This document shows positions 55,378 to 63,175 of a stretch of DNA of 64,000 nucleotides, piece after piece. The notes under the pieces are model-generated. The model was given only the letters and a program-made list of their open reading frames with translations, was not told the origin of the DNA and did not search any database. Both the position numbers and the translations under genes were made by a program. Origin of the DNA: Hoeflea algicola (GTDB lineage: Bacteria; Pseudomonadota; Alphaproteobacteria; Rhizobiales; Rhizobiaceae); the NCBI RefSeq assembly GCF_026619415.1, contig NZ_JAOVZR010000001.1, forward strand, positions 4,803,304 through 4,867,303, in the 5' to 3' direction. Position 1 is the stretch's first letter; each line of letters begins with the position of its first letter.

Positions 55378-56433
55378 TCAATAAGCGTCCGCAGCTGCGC
55401 CCTGGAAAGATGGGTCATTGTGCAGGTAGGTCCGCTCGTATTCGGCCTCGGTCATGCCCAGCGATGCGGCTGCCTGGCCGCTTGGAACCCCGGCTTGAGC
55501 CAGCCATGTTCCCCGCGTGTGCCGCAGTATGTGCGGCGTCACGTCCTCTCCCAAGCCCGCAGTCGCCCGTATGGTGCGGAACGCCTTGTGCGGCTTGACG
55601 ATCGGCTCTCCCCTGAAATGAATGACATATGGCAGGCCTTTGTCTTCGGCCCTCCAAGCTCTCAGGAATCGCATCAGGCGGTTCGGGATGCGGACGGGCG
55701 TCTTGCGCTTGTTATGGGCTACACGCTCGCCTGTGGCCTTCCTGTGCATGATGCCGGCGTCCATGTCGATCCACCCGCCGACGGTGTTGGCTCGCCATTG
55801 GAGATTGAGCATGGCTGACAACCTGGTGCCGGTGTAGACGCCGATCAGGATCAGGCGAACCAGATGGTCGCACTTGTCCGTTGCTCGAGCGGCGCGGATC
55901 AGGGCAGCGACCTCGGAGCGGGTCAGCCAACGCTCGCGGGGCAGGCTCTTGTCTGGCAGGGTGATGGTGGGGAGAACCGATAGACCGTATTCGGCGTGGT
56001 AATAGCGCACGGCTGCCCGGAGGGTTTCAAGATCTCGACGGGCGCCGGCTTCTGTGCCGCGGTGCTTTGCATAGTCTCGGCATAATCTGCCGCGTATTTC
56101 GGAAACTGGAAGGTGGCCCATGTAGGCGTTGAGCCGGCCGATCTCGGACTTGGCCTTGTTCTCGCCCTTGAGGCGGTCAACACGCTCCTGCAGGTAGACG
56201 ATCAGCGTGTCCGCGACCTTTATCTGATCGGCACGACCGTTCCCTGGTGGTCGGTATTGGGCGGCGATGTACGCTTGCAGGGCGGCTTGGGCCCCGTCAA
56301 CATCGTGTTCAGCGCATCCTGTGGAGATACGGGTGGTTCCGTCTTTGATGTACCAGGTTCGGGCTGTTTCTGCTCCGGCTCCGGTTGTTTTGAGCCAGAG
56401 CCTTGCTGGCTTTTTTGACGCGGCATTTCTCAA
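55378..56433 (-). CDS. int: Phage tyrosine integrase
   Basis: A 351-residue site-specific recombinase. The N-terminal arm/core-binding domain covers about residues 30-170. The catalytic domain shows the first Arg in GVYTGTRLSAMLNLQW, the His-x-x-Arg in TPHILRHTRGTWLAQAG and the nucleophile Tyr in EAEYERTYLHNDP. It faces the tRNA-Pro 63 bp away, which fits integration at the tRNA 3-prime end. Its start overlaps the excisionase-like gene by about 125 bp. Confidence 0.93.
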   Translation of the reverse strand: MRNAASKKPARLWLKTTGAGAETARTWYIKDGTTRISTGCAEHDVDGAQAALQAYIAAQYRPPGNGRADQIKVADTLIVYLQERVDRLKGENKAKSEIGRLNAYMGHLPVSEIRGRLCRDYAKHRGTEAGARRDLETLRAAVRYYHAEYGLSVLPTITLPDKSLPRERWLTRSEVAALIRAARATDKCDHLVRLILIGVYTGTRLSAMLNLQWRANTVGGWIDMDAGIMHRKATGERVAHNKRKTPVRIPNRLMRFLRAWRAEDKGLPYVIHFRGEPIVKPHKAFRTIRATAGLGEDVTPHILRHTRGTWLAQAGVPSGQAAASLGMTEAEYERTYLHNDPSFQGAAADAY

Positions 56434-56611
56434 TCATCCCTTTGATCCCGGCCGGTGTCACGAAGTCCTTCCCTGCGATCGGAATGATCTCAAGGTTCCC
56501 CTTTTTGGCCTCAGTGCGCAGTGATGACGGCTTGAGTTTATCGTTGAAGAACTCTCGGCACGCCTCTGCAAGCGTAATAGGACGCTCTTCTGGAGGGATG
56601 ATGTCAACCAT
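56309..56611 (-). CDS. Excisionase-like DNA-binding protein
   Basis: A 100-residue protein starting MVDIIPPEERPITLAEACRE. The first 70 residues look like an AlpA/Xis winged-helix: ITLAEACREFFNDKLKPSSL, then GNLEIIPIAGKDFVTPAGIK and IEKCRV. The 3-prime third, overlapping the integrase start in another frame, is low-complexity and basic. Recombination directionality or repression of int is the likely job. Confidence 0.6.
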   Translation of the reverse strand: MVDIIPPEERPITLAEACREFFNDKLKPSSLRTEAKKGNLEIIPIAGKDFVTPAGIKGMIEKCRVKKASKALAQNNRSRSRNSPNLVHQRRNHPYLHRMR

Positions 56612-56616
56612 GGCGG

Positions 56617-57018
56617 TCAGCTTTCCCCGTTATCCAAGGTATCCGGAGGGATCAGCGCGGAGATGATACGGGCCTCGTAATCGGCTTGGGCTGCGGCCTT
56701 GGCGGCTTGCTCGTTGGCGCACTTATGGTGGTCAATCGGCCCTTCTAGACCGTCCAGCCACCATGACCAATGCGGGTGCGGGTCACTGGAGCAAGCGACG
56801 TACTTCATGCCGGGAAGAGGCCTCGCCCAATCTACGACGCCACGGTCCCACACCAGCTTTTTTACGCGGGGCTTCACCTCCTGCGCTTCCGCAGCAGAAA
56901 GGGCGGAAAGAATTGTCTCACTGATCCTGCACCAATCCCTTAGAGGTATATTCATCGAGGAGTTGGCCAGTTCTTCAAGCGCCTTCTTGGCCGCTTCGAT
57001 CTGTTCCACGCTCACCAT
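56617..57018 (-). CDS. Phage protein of unknown function
   Basis: About 133 residues. An N-terminal helical stretch (VEQIEAAKKALEELANSS) is followed by VKPRVKKLVWDRGVVDWARP and KYVACSSDPHPHWSWWLDGL, then EQAAKAAAQADYEARIISAL. The Trp/His-rich centre recalls small phage proteins found before integrases, often of the same length. No function is known. TGA of the upstream gene overlaps its ATG (TGATG), and GTG three bases earlier is an alternative start. Confidence 0.6.
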   Translation of the reverse strand: MVSVEQIEAAKKALEELANSSMNIPLRDWCRISETILSALSAAEAQEVKPRVKKLVWDRGVVDWARPLPGMKYVACSSDPHPHWSWWLDGLEGPIDHHKCANEQAAKAAAQADYEARIISALIPPDTLDNGES

Positions 57019-57407
57019 CACGCCACCTCACGATCACGCTGCAAGTCGTTTGCCAGGTCGGCCGCGCCGTCACGATCAATCGCAAGCTGATATGGCCGTG
57101 CCGCGGTTGAATTCTCGACGATGGGCGGGAACTCGGCAGCCTTTGCGTATGGGTTCAAGTCGAGCCATGCGCTGGCGACTTCTTCTGACACATTGGCCGG
57201 CGCTGACGACATGGACAGATCAAGCCGATAGACCGCTTCGACATTATCCAGATCGTTGCCATATGACTGCAACCATTCTTCTGCACTGCCGAACTCGACG
57301 CCGAACATTTCCGACTGCTCGAAAAAGCGATGCACGACGCCGGGCCGGTGCATTGATGGAAGCGCGGTCAGGACAAGTGTTGTCTGGTTTGGGGTGAGGA
57401 AGGTCAT
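57018..57407 (-). CDS. Phage protein of unknown function
   Basis: About 129 residues starting MTFLTPNQTTLVLTALPSMH. No motif is recognised; acidic helices such as EVASAWLDLNPYAKAAEF dominate. It overlaps neighbours at both ends (ATGA with the upstream gene, TGATG with the downstream one), so it belongs to a tight leftward phage operon. Confidence 0.55.
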   Translation of the reverse strand: MTFLTPNQTTLVLTALPSMHRPGVVHRFFEQSEMFGVEFGSAEEWLQSYGNDLDNVEAVYRLDLSMSSAPANVSEEVASAWLDLNPYAKAAEFPPIVENSTAARPYQLAIDRDGAADLANDLQRDREVA

Positions 57408-57655
57408 ACCGGCATACTCCAATCAGCAGCGCAGATCACCAGCCATGCCAGCCCGATCAGGGCGGCGGTGACTGCGAGCTGCACAAAGGTGGGTGGATAG
57501 ATAGGGCAGGGACCGCCAAGAGCTTCGCGCTCTCTGGTCAGGTTCTCGCCATCAAACGGCGGGTGGATGATGCATGGAATATTGATGCCTGTGGCGCATC
57601 TGGCGTCATAATCGCCACACCCTGGATAGTTCGGGCAGTTGTGTGACGCGACCAT
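57404..57655 (-). CDS. Small phage membrane protein with N-terminal cysteines
   Basis: About 83 residues. The N-terminus carries five or six Cys (HNCPNYPGCGDYDARCATG and PCIIHPPF), and the C-terminus is one membrane helix (FVQLAVTAALIGLAWLVICA). Metal or disulfide binding by the Cys part is possible. Function unknown. Its ATG overlaps the exonuclease stop by one base; a GTG one codon earlier is also possible. Confidence 0.5.
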   Translation of the reverse strand: MVASHNCPNYPGCGDYDARCATGINIPCIIHPPFDGENLTREREALGGPCPIYPPTFVQLAVTAALIGLAWLVICAADWSMPV

Positions 57656-58329
57656 CACGCAGCCTCGCCAAATGCGACCTGCATACGCTTGTGGACGCGG
57701 CGAACCTTCTCCACATCGTCAATGCAATAGTCGGCGATCTTCTGATATTCACCATCGGCAAACATCTGAGCGACCATAGAGCCGTCAACATCACTCTTGC
57801 CATCAAGGCCAAGTGCAAAGCACAATTCGTCCATCTTGATATAATCGCGAGCGCCGGCCCATTTGGTCATGGTGTCGAACACGTCATCGCCCCATGGCTT
57901 CGGATCGCGCGGAAACCAGCCTGGCATGCGGACGCCGAGAACCATGGCGCGCTGCCAGATAAAACGCAGATCGAAGTTTGCGATGTTGTGACCGACGATG
58001 GTTGGAACGCGGCCTAGCGGGATATCTCTCAGAGCTTCCGAGAACCCGGCCAGCAAGTCGCGCTCGCTCTCATGATAGAGCGGCCATGACCAACATTCGA
58101 CTGGATCATCATCAAGCGCAAAGCCGATAAACGCGACCTTACCATATGCGCCATTCAGGCCGGTTTTGTTGACCGCTTCGGCTACCGCTTCGGGCTTCTT
58201 TTCAGCTTCCCACGCTGCAATGGTGTCGGCCTTTTTCATCGAGGCTGGCGGGGTGACGTTGGCCGCTACCCGCTCGATAATTGCAGGGTCGGACGTGGGG
58301 ATTGTTTCGATGTCGAGGTAAAGATGCAT
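57655..58329 (-). CDS. Phage 3'-5' exonuclease, DEDD type (PolB-like)
   Basis: A 224-residue nuclease of the DnaQ/RNase H fold. Exo I is MHLYLDIETIPTSDP (Asp and Glu at residues 5 and 7), exo II is TIVGHNIANFDLRFIWQRAM, and exo III is YQKIADYCIDDVEKVRRVHK with Tyr and Asp of the DEDDy type. Proofreading-like or recombination-linked trimming of phage DNA is likely. The start at 58329 puts the exo I strand at the N-terminus; longer in-frame sequence is rejected. Confidence 0.87.
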   Translation of the reverse strand: MHLYLDIETIPTSDPAIIERVAANVTPPASMKKADTIAAWEAEKKPEAVAEAVNKTGLNGAYGKVAFIGFALDDDPVECWSWPLYHESERDLLAGFSEALRDIPLGRVPTIVGHNIANFDLRFIWQRAMVLGVRMPGWFPRDPKPWGDDVFDTMTKWAGARDYIKMDELCFALGLDGKSDVDGSMVAQMFADGEYQKIADYCIDDVEKVRRVHKRMQVAFGEAA

Positions 58330-58331
58330 GA

Positions 58332-58502
58332 TTATGCCTCCAAAGGCCTTTTTTCGTGGCGGGGTAATGGGCGCGGGTTCGATGGCGAACCGCTGCGGTT
58401 CATGATGGTCTGGCCCGGAAGGACGCCGCACCTTCGGCAGCGCCGCCTCTTTTCCAAATCCTTCCCGACTTTCTGTCTTCCGCATTTCGGGCAGCAAGCC
58501 AT
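58332..58502 (-). CDS. Small zinc-ribbon-like phage protein
   Basis: A 56-residue protein with two Cys pairs, MACCPKCGRQKVG and RRCRRCGVLPG, spaced as in a zinc ribbon, and a basic tail. GGAGG is 8 bases before the ATG, and the exonuclease start follows 2 bp after its stop. It may bind nucleic acid; the target is unknown. Confidence 0.6.
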   Translation of the reverse strand: MACCPKCGRQKVGKDLEKRRRCRRCGVLPGQTIMNRSGSPSNPRPLPRHEKRPLEA

Positions 58503-58682
58503 TGTAAATTCCTCCAAAATGGAACTGCGGTAAGGGCGTCGACTTCGTCTTTTCAACCCCACGCCAACGCCCTGTTGGCAGTGCTCAAAGAGTAGTTACA
58601 CACTCTTATAGAGTGATGCGCATGCATCACTCTCTTGCCGCTCCTGTGGAGTTAGACACCAGGTCACGGCAAGAATTGCGGG

Positions 58683-59123
58683 TTATTCGCCAGATGGCTT
58701 GTCGAGATCACCGGCAAGCAATGCTATGGAACGGTCATCTTTCGATCCGTTCAAATCAGCCAAGAGAGCTTCCTTGAGCTTCTCGCGCTCACGACGGACT
58801 TCCGCCGACCTGATGGTTTTTAGTGCATCTTTTTCGCGGCGCACGACTTCCTGATATTCATCAGTGCTGACCTTGCCGATGATCCACTCGACAAGTGTGC
58901 CGCTGTTGAAATCGACATCGACATCGACATCGACCACCTTGCAGACGGTCATCTTGTGGCGGGTGTTGGTCGGGACGATGACCATGTCATCAACTTCAAT
59001 GTTCTGATCAAATGTCTTGAACATTGTGCGCGGAGCGGAGTCACCTTCCTCGTATGTGACGAGGATGGCGCGGGTGCTCTCGTTGATCAGGAAGACCGCG
59101 GTGGATTGGTTCGTGTGGTTCAT
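58683..59123 (-). CDS. Phage protein with Val-Asp repeat, first leftward gene
   Basis: About 146 residues starting MNHTNQSTAVFLINESTRAI. A beta-rich front half contains VVDVDVDVDFNSG, coded by four ATCGAC units (58911-58934). A charged coiled-coil-like back half follows (EVVRREKDALKTIRSAEVRR). No family recognised. It lies first behind the leftward operator pair next to the repressor gene, so it is probably an early gene under repressor control. Confidence 0.6.
   Translation of the reverse strand: MNHTNQSTAVFLINESTRAILVTYEEGDSAPRTMFKTFDQNIEVDDMVIVPTNTRHKMTVCKVVDVDVDVDFNSGTLVEWIIGKVSTDEYQEVVRREKDALKTIRSAEVRREREKLKEALLADLNGSKDDRSIALLAGDLDKPSGE
58911..58934 (+). repeat. Four tandem ATCGAC hexamers inside a phage gene
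   Basis: Four perfect copies in a row encode the alternating Val-Asp run of the leftward protein. Unit changes would keep the frame. Confidence 0.85.
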
Positions 59124-59167
59124 ATCCAAAAATCTCCATTGCCGTGATTGGCTATGGAGACAGCATC

Positions 59168-59204
59168 TATACAAACCGTGTAATTGTCAACACGTTTTGT
59201 GTAA
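59168..59204. promoter_or_regulatory. Left repressor operator pair
   Basis: Reading leftward, two copies of TTACAC-N5-GTRT: TTACACAAAACGTGTT (59204-59189) and TTACACGGTTTGTATA (59183-59168), 21 bp between centres. A TTGACA lies between them, with TATAGAT 13 bases on. These match the two sites on the other side of the repressor gene and should control the leftward operon. Confidence 0.72.
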
Positions 59205-59206
59205 TT

Positions 59207-59875
59207 TTATGTGAGGTCTCTATATGACCCGATAACGCGGGCGATTATTTCAACACAATCACCGTTTTCCGGGTCGCCCAGGTCGAGCGGTTTTTGATGC
59301 TTGGGATCGGTGCTCTCAGGAAAAAGCTTCGGATGGCCGTCAATAATGCGCAAGCGTTTCAGCGAGGTCTCGACCAGTTGGCCGTGTCGGCGTCTGATCA
59401 CAACAATGTCATTGTCGATCGCATCGCGGGTCTGATCAATCCAGACCGCAATGACGTAATCGCCATCCTGAACTTTCTTGTTCATGCTCTGGCCCCGAAC
59501 AAGAAACGCTGTTTGTGACTCCGGTGAATACTGTGGGTTGGGCGACATTGGCACGTATGAGGTATCTTGAAACGAAAAACTATCTTCTTCTACCCAATGG
59601 CCAGCTTGAACCTCGCCACTAACCGATACTACGCCTATTTTTTCGCGAGGTTCAATAGGCTGTGCACTTTTAGGTTCGCCTGTTATCAGCCAACCCGCGC
59701 CCACGCTGAACGCTCGGGCATATTTTTTTATCAAGTCCGGTTTCGGCATCCGTCCACCGTTTTCATGCGAGGCGTAGGTGCTGTACGTCCATTGCAGGGT
59801 TTCGGCCGCCTCGCGGGCGCTGCGATACCCCGCCTTTTCCCTCGCCTCTTTCAATCTTTGTGCAAATTTGTCCAT
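59207..59875 (-). CDS. Phage CI-like repressor (XRE HTH plus S24 domain)
   Basis: A 222-residue repressor. The N-terminal helix-turn-helix is FAQRLKEAREKAGYRSAREA to about residue 60. The C-terminal LexA/S24-like domain has AFLVRGQSMNKKVQDGDYVI (the Ser-Met of the peptidase site) and the region VVIRRRHGQLVETSLKRLRI with a candidate catalytic Lys, so RecA-stimulated self-cleavage is plausible. It keeps the prophage silent by binding the four TTACAC-N5-GTRT sites around its own gene. Confidence 0.88.
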   Translation of the reverse strand: MDKFAQRLKEAREKAGYRSAREAAETLQWTYSTYASHENGGRMPKPDLIKKYARAFSVGAGWLITGEPKSAQPIEPREKIGVVSVSGEVQAGHWVEEDSFSFQDTSYVPMSPNPQYSPESQTAFLVRGQSMNKKVQDGDYVIAVWIDQTRDAIDNDIVVIRRRHGQLVETSLKRLRIIDGHPKLFPESTDPKHQKPLDLGDPENGDCVEIIARVIGSYRDLT

Positions 59876-59899
59876 GGCCTAGCGGCTTATCAAAAAATA

Positions 59900-59940
59900 A
59901 TACACAAAACGTATTGACTGAAAATTACACAAAACGTATA
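59900..59940. promoter_or_regulatory. Right repressor operator pair with early rightward promoter
   Basis: ATACACAAAACGTATT (59900-59915) and TTACACAAAACGTATA (59925-59940), 25 bp between centres, are near-identical operators. A promoter is built into them: TTGACT at 59914-59919 and TATAAA at 59937-59942, 17 bp apart. Bound repressor would block it. Confidence 0.8.
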
Positions 59941-59948
59941 AATGCGGC

Positions 59949-60173
59949 ATGAACAGCTTTCGAACCATCATTGACCAGTGGCCGAGCCGGGGCGATTTCG
60001 CCGCCGATATCGGCGTGACCCCGCAACACGCGACCAACATATACACCCGTGACGGCATCCCGTCGAAATATTGGGCTGCTCTGGTCGCGTCTGCATCGGA
60101 TCGGGGCATTGATGGCGTCACCCTTGATGTTCTTGCGCGGATCGCCGCCAAGGGCGCGGGAGTGGCAGCATGA
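59949..60173 (+). CDS. Cro-like phage regulator, apparently leaderless
   Basis: A 74-residue helix-turn-helix protein: SRGDFAADIGVTPQHATNIYT with recognition helix following, as in Cro/YdaS-type proteins (GIPSKYWAALVASA). It is divergent from the repressor gene. The ATG lies 7 bases after the -10 TATAAA, so transcription should begin at or next to the start codon, and no Shine-Dalgarno is seen. It likely opposes the repressor at the shared operators. Confidence 0.75.
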   Translation: MNSFRTIIDQWPSRGDFAADIGVTPQHATNIYTRDGIPSKYWAALVASASDRGIDGVTLDVLARIAAKGAGVAA

Positions 60174-60412
60174 TTTCCAATACGCACACATCCTCCCATA
60201 TTCCTCAGTGTGTGCGTCCAGCCGGGCAGGTGCAGTCCCCCGCTTCCTGTCCGGCGAATATTTTTTCGATTGATCGCGATCGCTTGCAGGCCATCCCGCG
60301 CCAATCGTTCGTTTCACCGTTGTCTCCATCATCATCATCAGAATTGGAGACAACGTCATGGGTAATTACCCGCAAACACGGACACCAAAGGAGCGAACCA
60401 TGTCTGGCGTAA
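60170..60412 (+). CDS. Possible small phage protein
   Basis: An 80-residue frame whose ATG overlaps the cro-like stop (ATGA). The sequence is Ser/Pro-rich with no recognised motif and overlaps the next gene's start. It may be real, by its coupling to the gene before it, or chance. Confidence 0.3.
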   Translation: MISNTHTSSHIPQCVRPAGQVQSPASCPANIFSIDRDRLQAIPRQSFVSPLSPSSSSELETTSWVITRKHGHQRSEPCLA

Positions 60413-60870
60413 CCGTTCCATCGTTCAACAGTTCTCAGGAAGCGCACGATCTTATCAAGCGTATCGCATTTCATTGTTGGGACAGCAAAAGTTCTGCAGT
60501 TGATCGCGTTTATGACGCGATCACCGAGTTTTATCCACATTGGACCCGGCGTCGTGTTCGCGGGCTTTTTCACAAAGAGGCGGCAAAGATCGATTGGCGC
60601 GAAATTCGCGAGCTCGAGGTTATCAGTCAGATCGAGGCCCAGCGCCGCGAGACCGCAAAGGCCAAGCGGGCCGACCACAACGATTTCCTGAACAGTATCT
60701 CAAACACGCTTTCGCACATGGAGGCCACAGATGCGGAATTCTACAGCCAGCATCGTCAGGCGCTTCGCGAAATGGCGTTCGGACAGGCTCATCAATCGCG
60801 CGGAAACGCTGCGAGCAAGAGCGATCAGGATACTGCTGTGGGCCGCGCGAATATCGGAGCGACTGACTGA
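60400..60870 (+). CDS. Phage early protein of unknown function
   Basis: About 156 residues from the ATG at 60400 (an ATG 14 codons earlier is also possible). GGAG lies 8 bases before 60400. Helical throughout: SSQEAHDLIKRIAFHCWDSK, then YPHWTRRRVRGLFHKEAAKI, a charged coiled-coil-like run and LREMAFGQAHQS. No family recognised. Its stop overlaps the start of the resolvase gene (ATGA). Confidence 0.6.
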   Translation: MSGVTVPSFNSSQEAHDLIKRIAFHCWDSKSSAVDRVYDAITEFYPHWTRRRVRGLFHKEAAKIDWREIRELEVISQIEAQRRETAKAKRADHNDFLNSISNTLSHMEATDAEFYSQHRQALREMAFGQAHQSRGNAASKSDQDTAVGRANIGATD

Positions 60871-61406
60871 TGACTGCTCACGCGCAAACAAACACCAACC
60901 GGACGACCGTGCCAGGCGTCCCGACCGGGGCGGTTGAAACTCCCAAGCCCGTCCCGGTCACCTTTACCATTCCGGCGCCACCCTCGACAAACAATCTGTT
61001 TTTGAACAAGACCGGCAAGGGTCGCATTCCGACCGCACAATATACCGATTGGAAGATGCAGGCCGCAACCGCAATCAGGTCGCAGCACGTCCGGAAGGTG
61101 GCGGGTCGCGTCATCGTCCTGATCGGCGTCGAGCGGCATTCATCGCAGGCCGATATCGACAATCGGACAAAGGCTGCTCTTGACGCTCTGGTCAAGGCTG
61201 AAATCATTGATGATGACCGGTTTGTGACCGCTGCCTTCGTGTTCTGGTCGCCAAAGGCCAATTATCTGGCTCACATCGCCATTTACCCATGCCAGCGCAT
61301 GACGCTGACGTTCCACCCCTCGCAAGATGGCGCAAGCGGGGCATTGGTGGTTGACGCGCCACAACTCGAATTTGGAGAAGACGATCATGGCTATCAGCCT
61401 GAGTGA
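60870..61406 (+). CDS. RusA-like Holliday junction resolvase
   Basis: A 178-residue endonuclease of the RusA type, which cuts four-way junctions during phage recombination. The core is VTFTIPAPPSTNNLFLNKTG at about residue 30 and the catalytic Asp cluster QADIDNRTKAALDALVKAEI with IDDDRFV at about 90-115. The N-terminal 25 residues and C-terminal 35 lie outside the usual RusA core (about 120 residues). It overlaps the next gene by 20 bp. Confidence 0.86.
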   Translation: MTAHAQTNTNRTTVPGVPTGAVETPKPVPVTFTIPAPPSTNNLFLNKTGKGRIPTAQYTDWKMQAATAIRSQHVRKVAGRVIVLIGVERHSSQADIDNRTKAALDALVKAEIIDDDRFVTAAFVFWSPKANYLAHIAIYPCQRMTLTFHPSQDGASGALVVDAPQLEFGEDDHGYQPE

Positions 61407-62274
61407 TCTCGAAACAATGGAGGCGACGGACCCGCCTCGCATGCTCTTTTACGGGCGACCCGGAATGGGCAAGACATCGATTGGTGTAGAGTTTCCTAGG
61501 CCTGTGGTTTTTCAGGTCGAAGATGGTTCGCCCGGCGATATCCCGAAGGGTATCCCTGCGTTCAGGAAGAAAAAGCTTACGAGCTATCAGGCGGTTTGCG
61601 AAGGCTTGGCCGCACTTTATGAAGGCGATCACGACCGAAAAACAGTCGTCATCGACAGCGTAACCGAACTGCAAAAGCTCATCTATGATGAGACTTGCGC
61701 GCGCGGCGACGATGAAGGCAACACCTATGCCCGGATGGAAGATTTTCCGTTCAACAAGGGCTACATGTTCGCCACCACGATCTGGCAAGAATTCATCGCC
61801 ATGCTGGACGCTCTGCGCAATGACCGCGGGATGGCAATCGTTCTGATCGCCCATGCGGCGGTGCAGGAACACCACGACCCCGAGTCCCAGGCATACGACC
61901 AATACCAGATCGCTCTGCACTCGCCGAAGAAAGGCGATCAGGGCAGGGCGGATCACCGGGCCCTGGTCGAGCGCTGGCTTGATGCGATCATTTGCATGAA
62001 GCGCAACGTGATTATCAAGGCGGAAACGAAATCCGGAACCACTGCCAAGAATGACAAGAGCACGGCTCGTATTCGCGCATCTGGTGGCGAAATCATTATG
62101 ATGCGCACGGTCGGCAAGCCTTCGATCAATGCGAAGAACCGGTACGGAATTCCGCCCGATCTTCGCTACGACAAGGGGCAGGGCTTCGCAGCCCTTGCTC
62201 CATATCTCCCCGGATTTGATGAAACAAAGCCCGCAGTCGTTGAAGATGCGGAAGAACAGAAGGATGCCGCGTGA
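61387..62274 (+). CDS. Phage ATP-binding recombination protein (Sak4-like, RecA fold)
   Basis: About 295 residues from MAISLSDLETMEATDPPRML. Walker A is LFYGRPGMGKTSIGVEF at about residue 25, and Walker B-like DRKTVVIDSVTELQKLIYDE at about 95; AIVLIAHAAVQEHHDP resembles the sensor region. This is the phage P-loop protein that replaces RecT in many genomes and acts with a single-strand binding protein in annealing. A DUF669 protein with an SSB tail follows at once, which supports that role. Confidence 0.83.
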   Translation: MAISLSDLETMEATDPPRMLFYGRPGMGKTSIGVEFPRPVVFQVEDGSPGDIPKGIPAFRKKKLTSYQAVCEGLAALYEGDHDRKTVVIDSVTELQKLIYDETCARGDDEGNTYARMEDFPFNKGYMFATTIWQEFIAMLDALRNDRGMAIVLIAHAAVQEHHDPESQAYDQYQIALHSPKKGDQGRADHRALVERWLDAIICMKRNVIIKAETKSGTTAKNDKSTARIRASGGEIIMMRTVGKPSINAKNRYGIPPDLRYDKGQGFAALAPYLPGFDETKPAVVEDAEEQKDAA

Positions 62275-62858
62275 TGGTACAGATCGCAGGACACTATGAC
62301 CAGAATGCCGAACCGTCTTCGGGCGATTTCGACCCGATCCCGGCCGGTGAATATCTGGCCGTGATCGAGCAGTCCGAGATTGCCGAGGTTTCCAGCAAGT
62401 CCGAGAAGGGCCGTTGCCTGGTGCTGACGTGGAAGATCACGGGCGAGCACTTCGCAGGTCGTCTGATCTGGCAGCGGCTCAATATGTGGGCCGAGAACAT
62501 GAACAAGCTCGACAAGGTGATCTCGATTGCCAATTCGCAGTTTGCCATGGTCCGCGAGGCGACCGGCAAGATGAACGTCGCCGACACCGACGAACTTTTG
62601 CAGATCCCATGCATCATCAAGGTCAAGGTCAAGACTGACCCGACCGGGCAGTATGGGCCGCAGAATGAGATAACCAACGTCAAGCCCGCCAATGCCGGTC
62701 CCGCCGCCCGGACCGCCCCCGCCTCGCGCGGTCCGGCGCCGACGACGCGCGGTCCCGCCCCCGGCAAGGCCCCTGCGGCTGGTGGTGGCAATGCCAATCC
62801 GTTCGCGCATCTGAAATCGGGCGCGCCTGCGATGGCGGATGATGAAATTCCATTCTGA
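62274..62858 (+). CDS. DUF669 protein with SSB-like acidic tail
   Basis: About 194 residues. The N-terminal 135 residues are DUF669 (FDPIPAGEYLAVIEQSEIAE, RCLVLTWKITGEHFAGRLIW, LQIPCIIKVKVKTDPTGQYG), a family often found beside Sak4-like proteins. A Pro/Ala/Gly-rich linker follows, and the end is MADDEIPF, matching the DDDIPF tip by which bacterial SSB recruits repair proteins. A phage single-strand DNA-binding protein is the best reading. ATG overlaps the previous stop region; GTG/ATG alternatives at 62271 and 62274. Confidence 0.78.
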   Translation: MVQIAGHYDQNAEPSSGDFDPIPAGEYLAVIEQSEIAEVSSKSEKGRCLVLTWKITGEHFAGRLIWQRLNMWAENMNKLDKVISIANSQFAMVREATGKMNVADTDELLQIPCIIKVKVKTDPTGQYGPQNEITNVKPANAGPAARTAPASRGPAPTTRGPAPGKAPAAGGGNANPFAHLKSGAPAMADDEIPF

Positions 62859-62956
62859 TTAAGCAGCCGGGCGGGCAACAGGCCTCGTAAACCGCACCCG
62901 CCCGGCACCCGATCACAATCAACGATTTTCACATTGACCGCGAAAGGACCGCGACA

Positions 62957-63175
62957 ATGAACAAGGAAGCTTTGTCTTTCAAGACCAGTTCGCTGGAATG
63001 GCGCTCAAATCAGCCAAACCCCAACTTCAACAATCCTCGCGAGACCTCGCTTTGTGCTCCCGTCGACCTGACGGCAGCCGGTGAAGTCGAGGGCTTTCAT
63101 GCCTTCAATCGTGCCCGTGCGCGCTCGCTGATCACGACCACTGCGCATGTCATGCGGCGTGGGGAGGTGGCATGA
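62957..63175 (+). CDS. Small phage protein of unknown function
   Basis: A 72-residue protein with no recognised motif; it has basic and Asn/Pro-rich stretches (EWRSNQPNPNFNNPRETSL) and ends HVMRRGEVA. GAAAGGA lies upstream. Its stop overlaps the start of the next gene (ATGATG). Confidence 0.5.
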   Translation: MNKEALSFKTSSLEWRSNQPNPNFNNPRETSLCAPVDLTAAGEVEGFHAFNRARARSLITTTAHVMRRGEVA

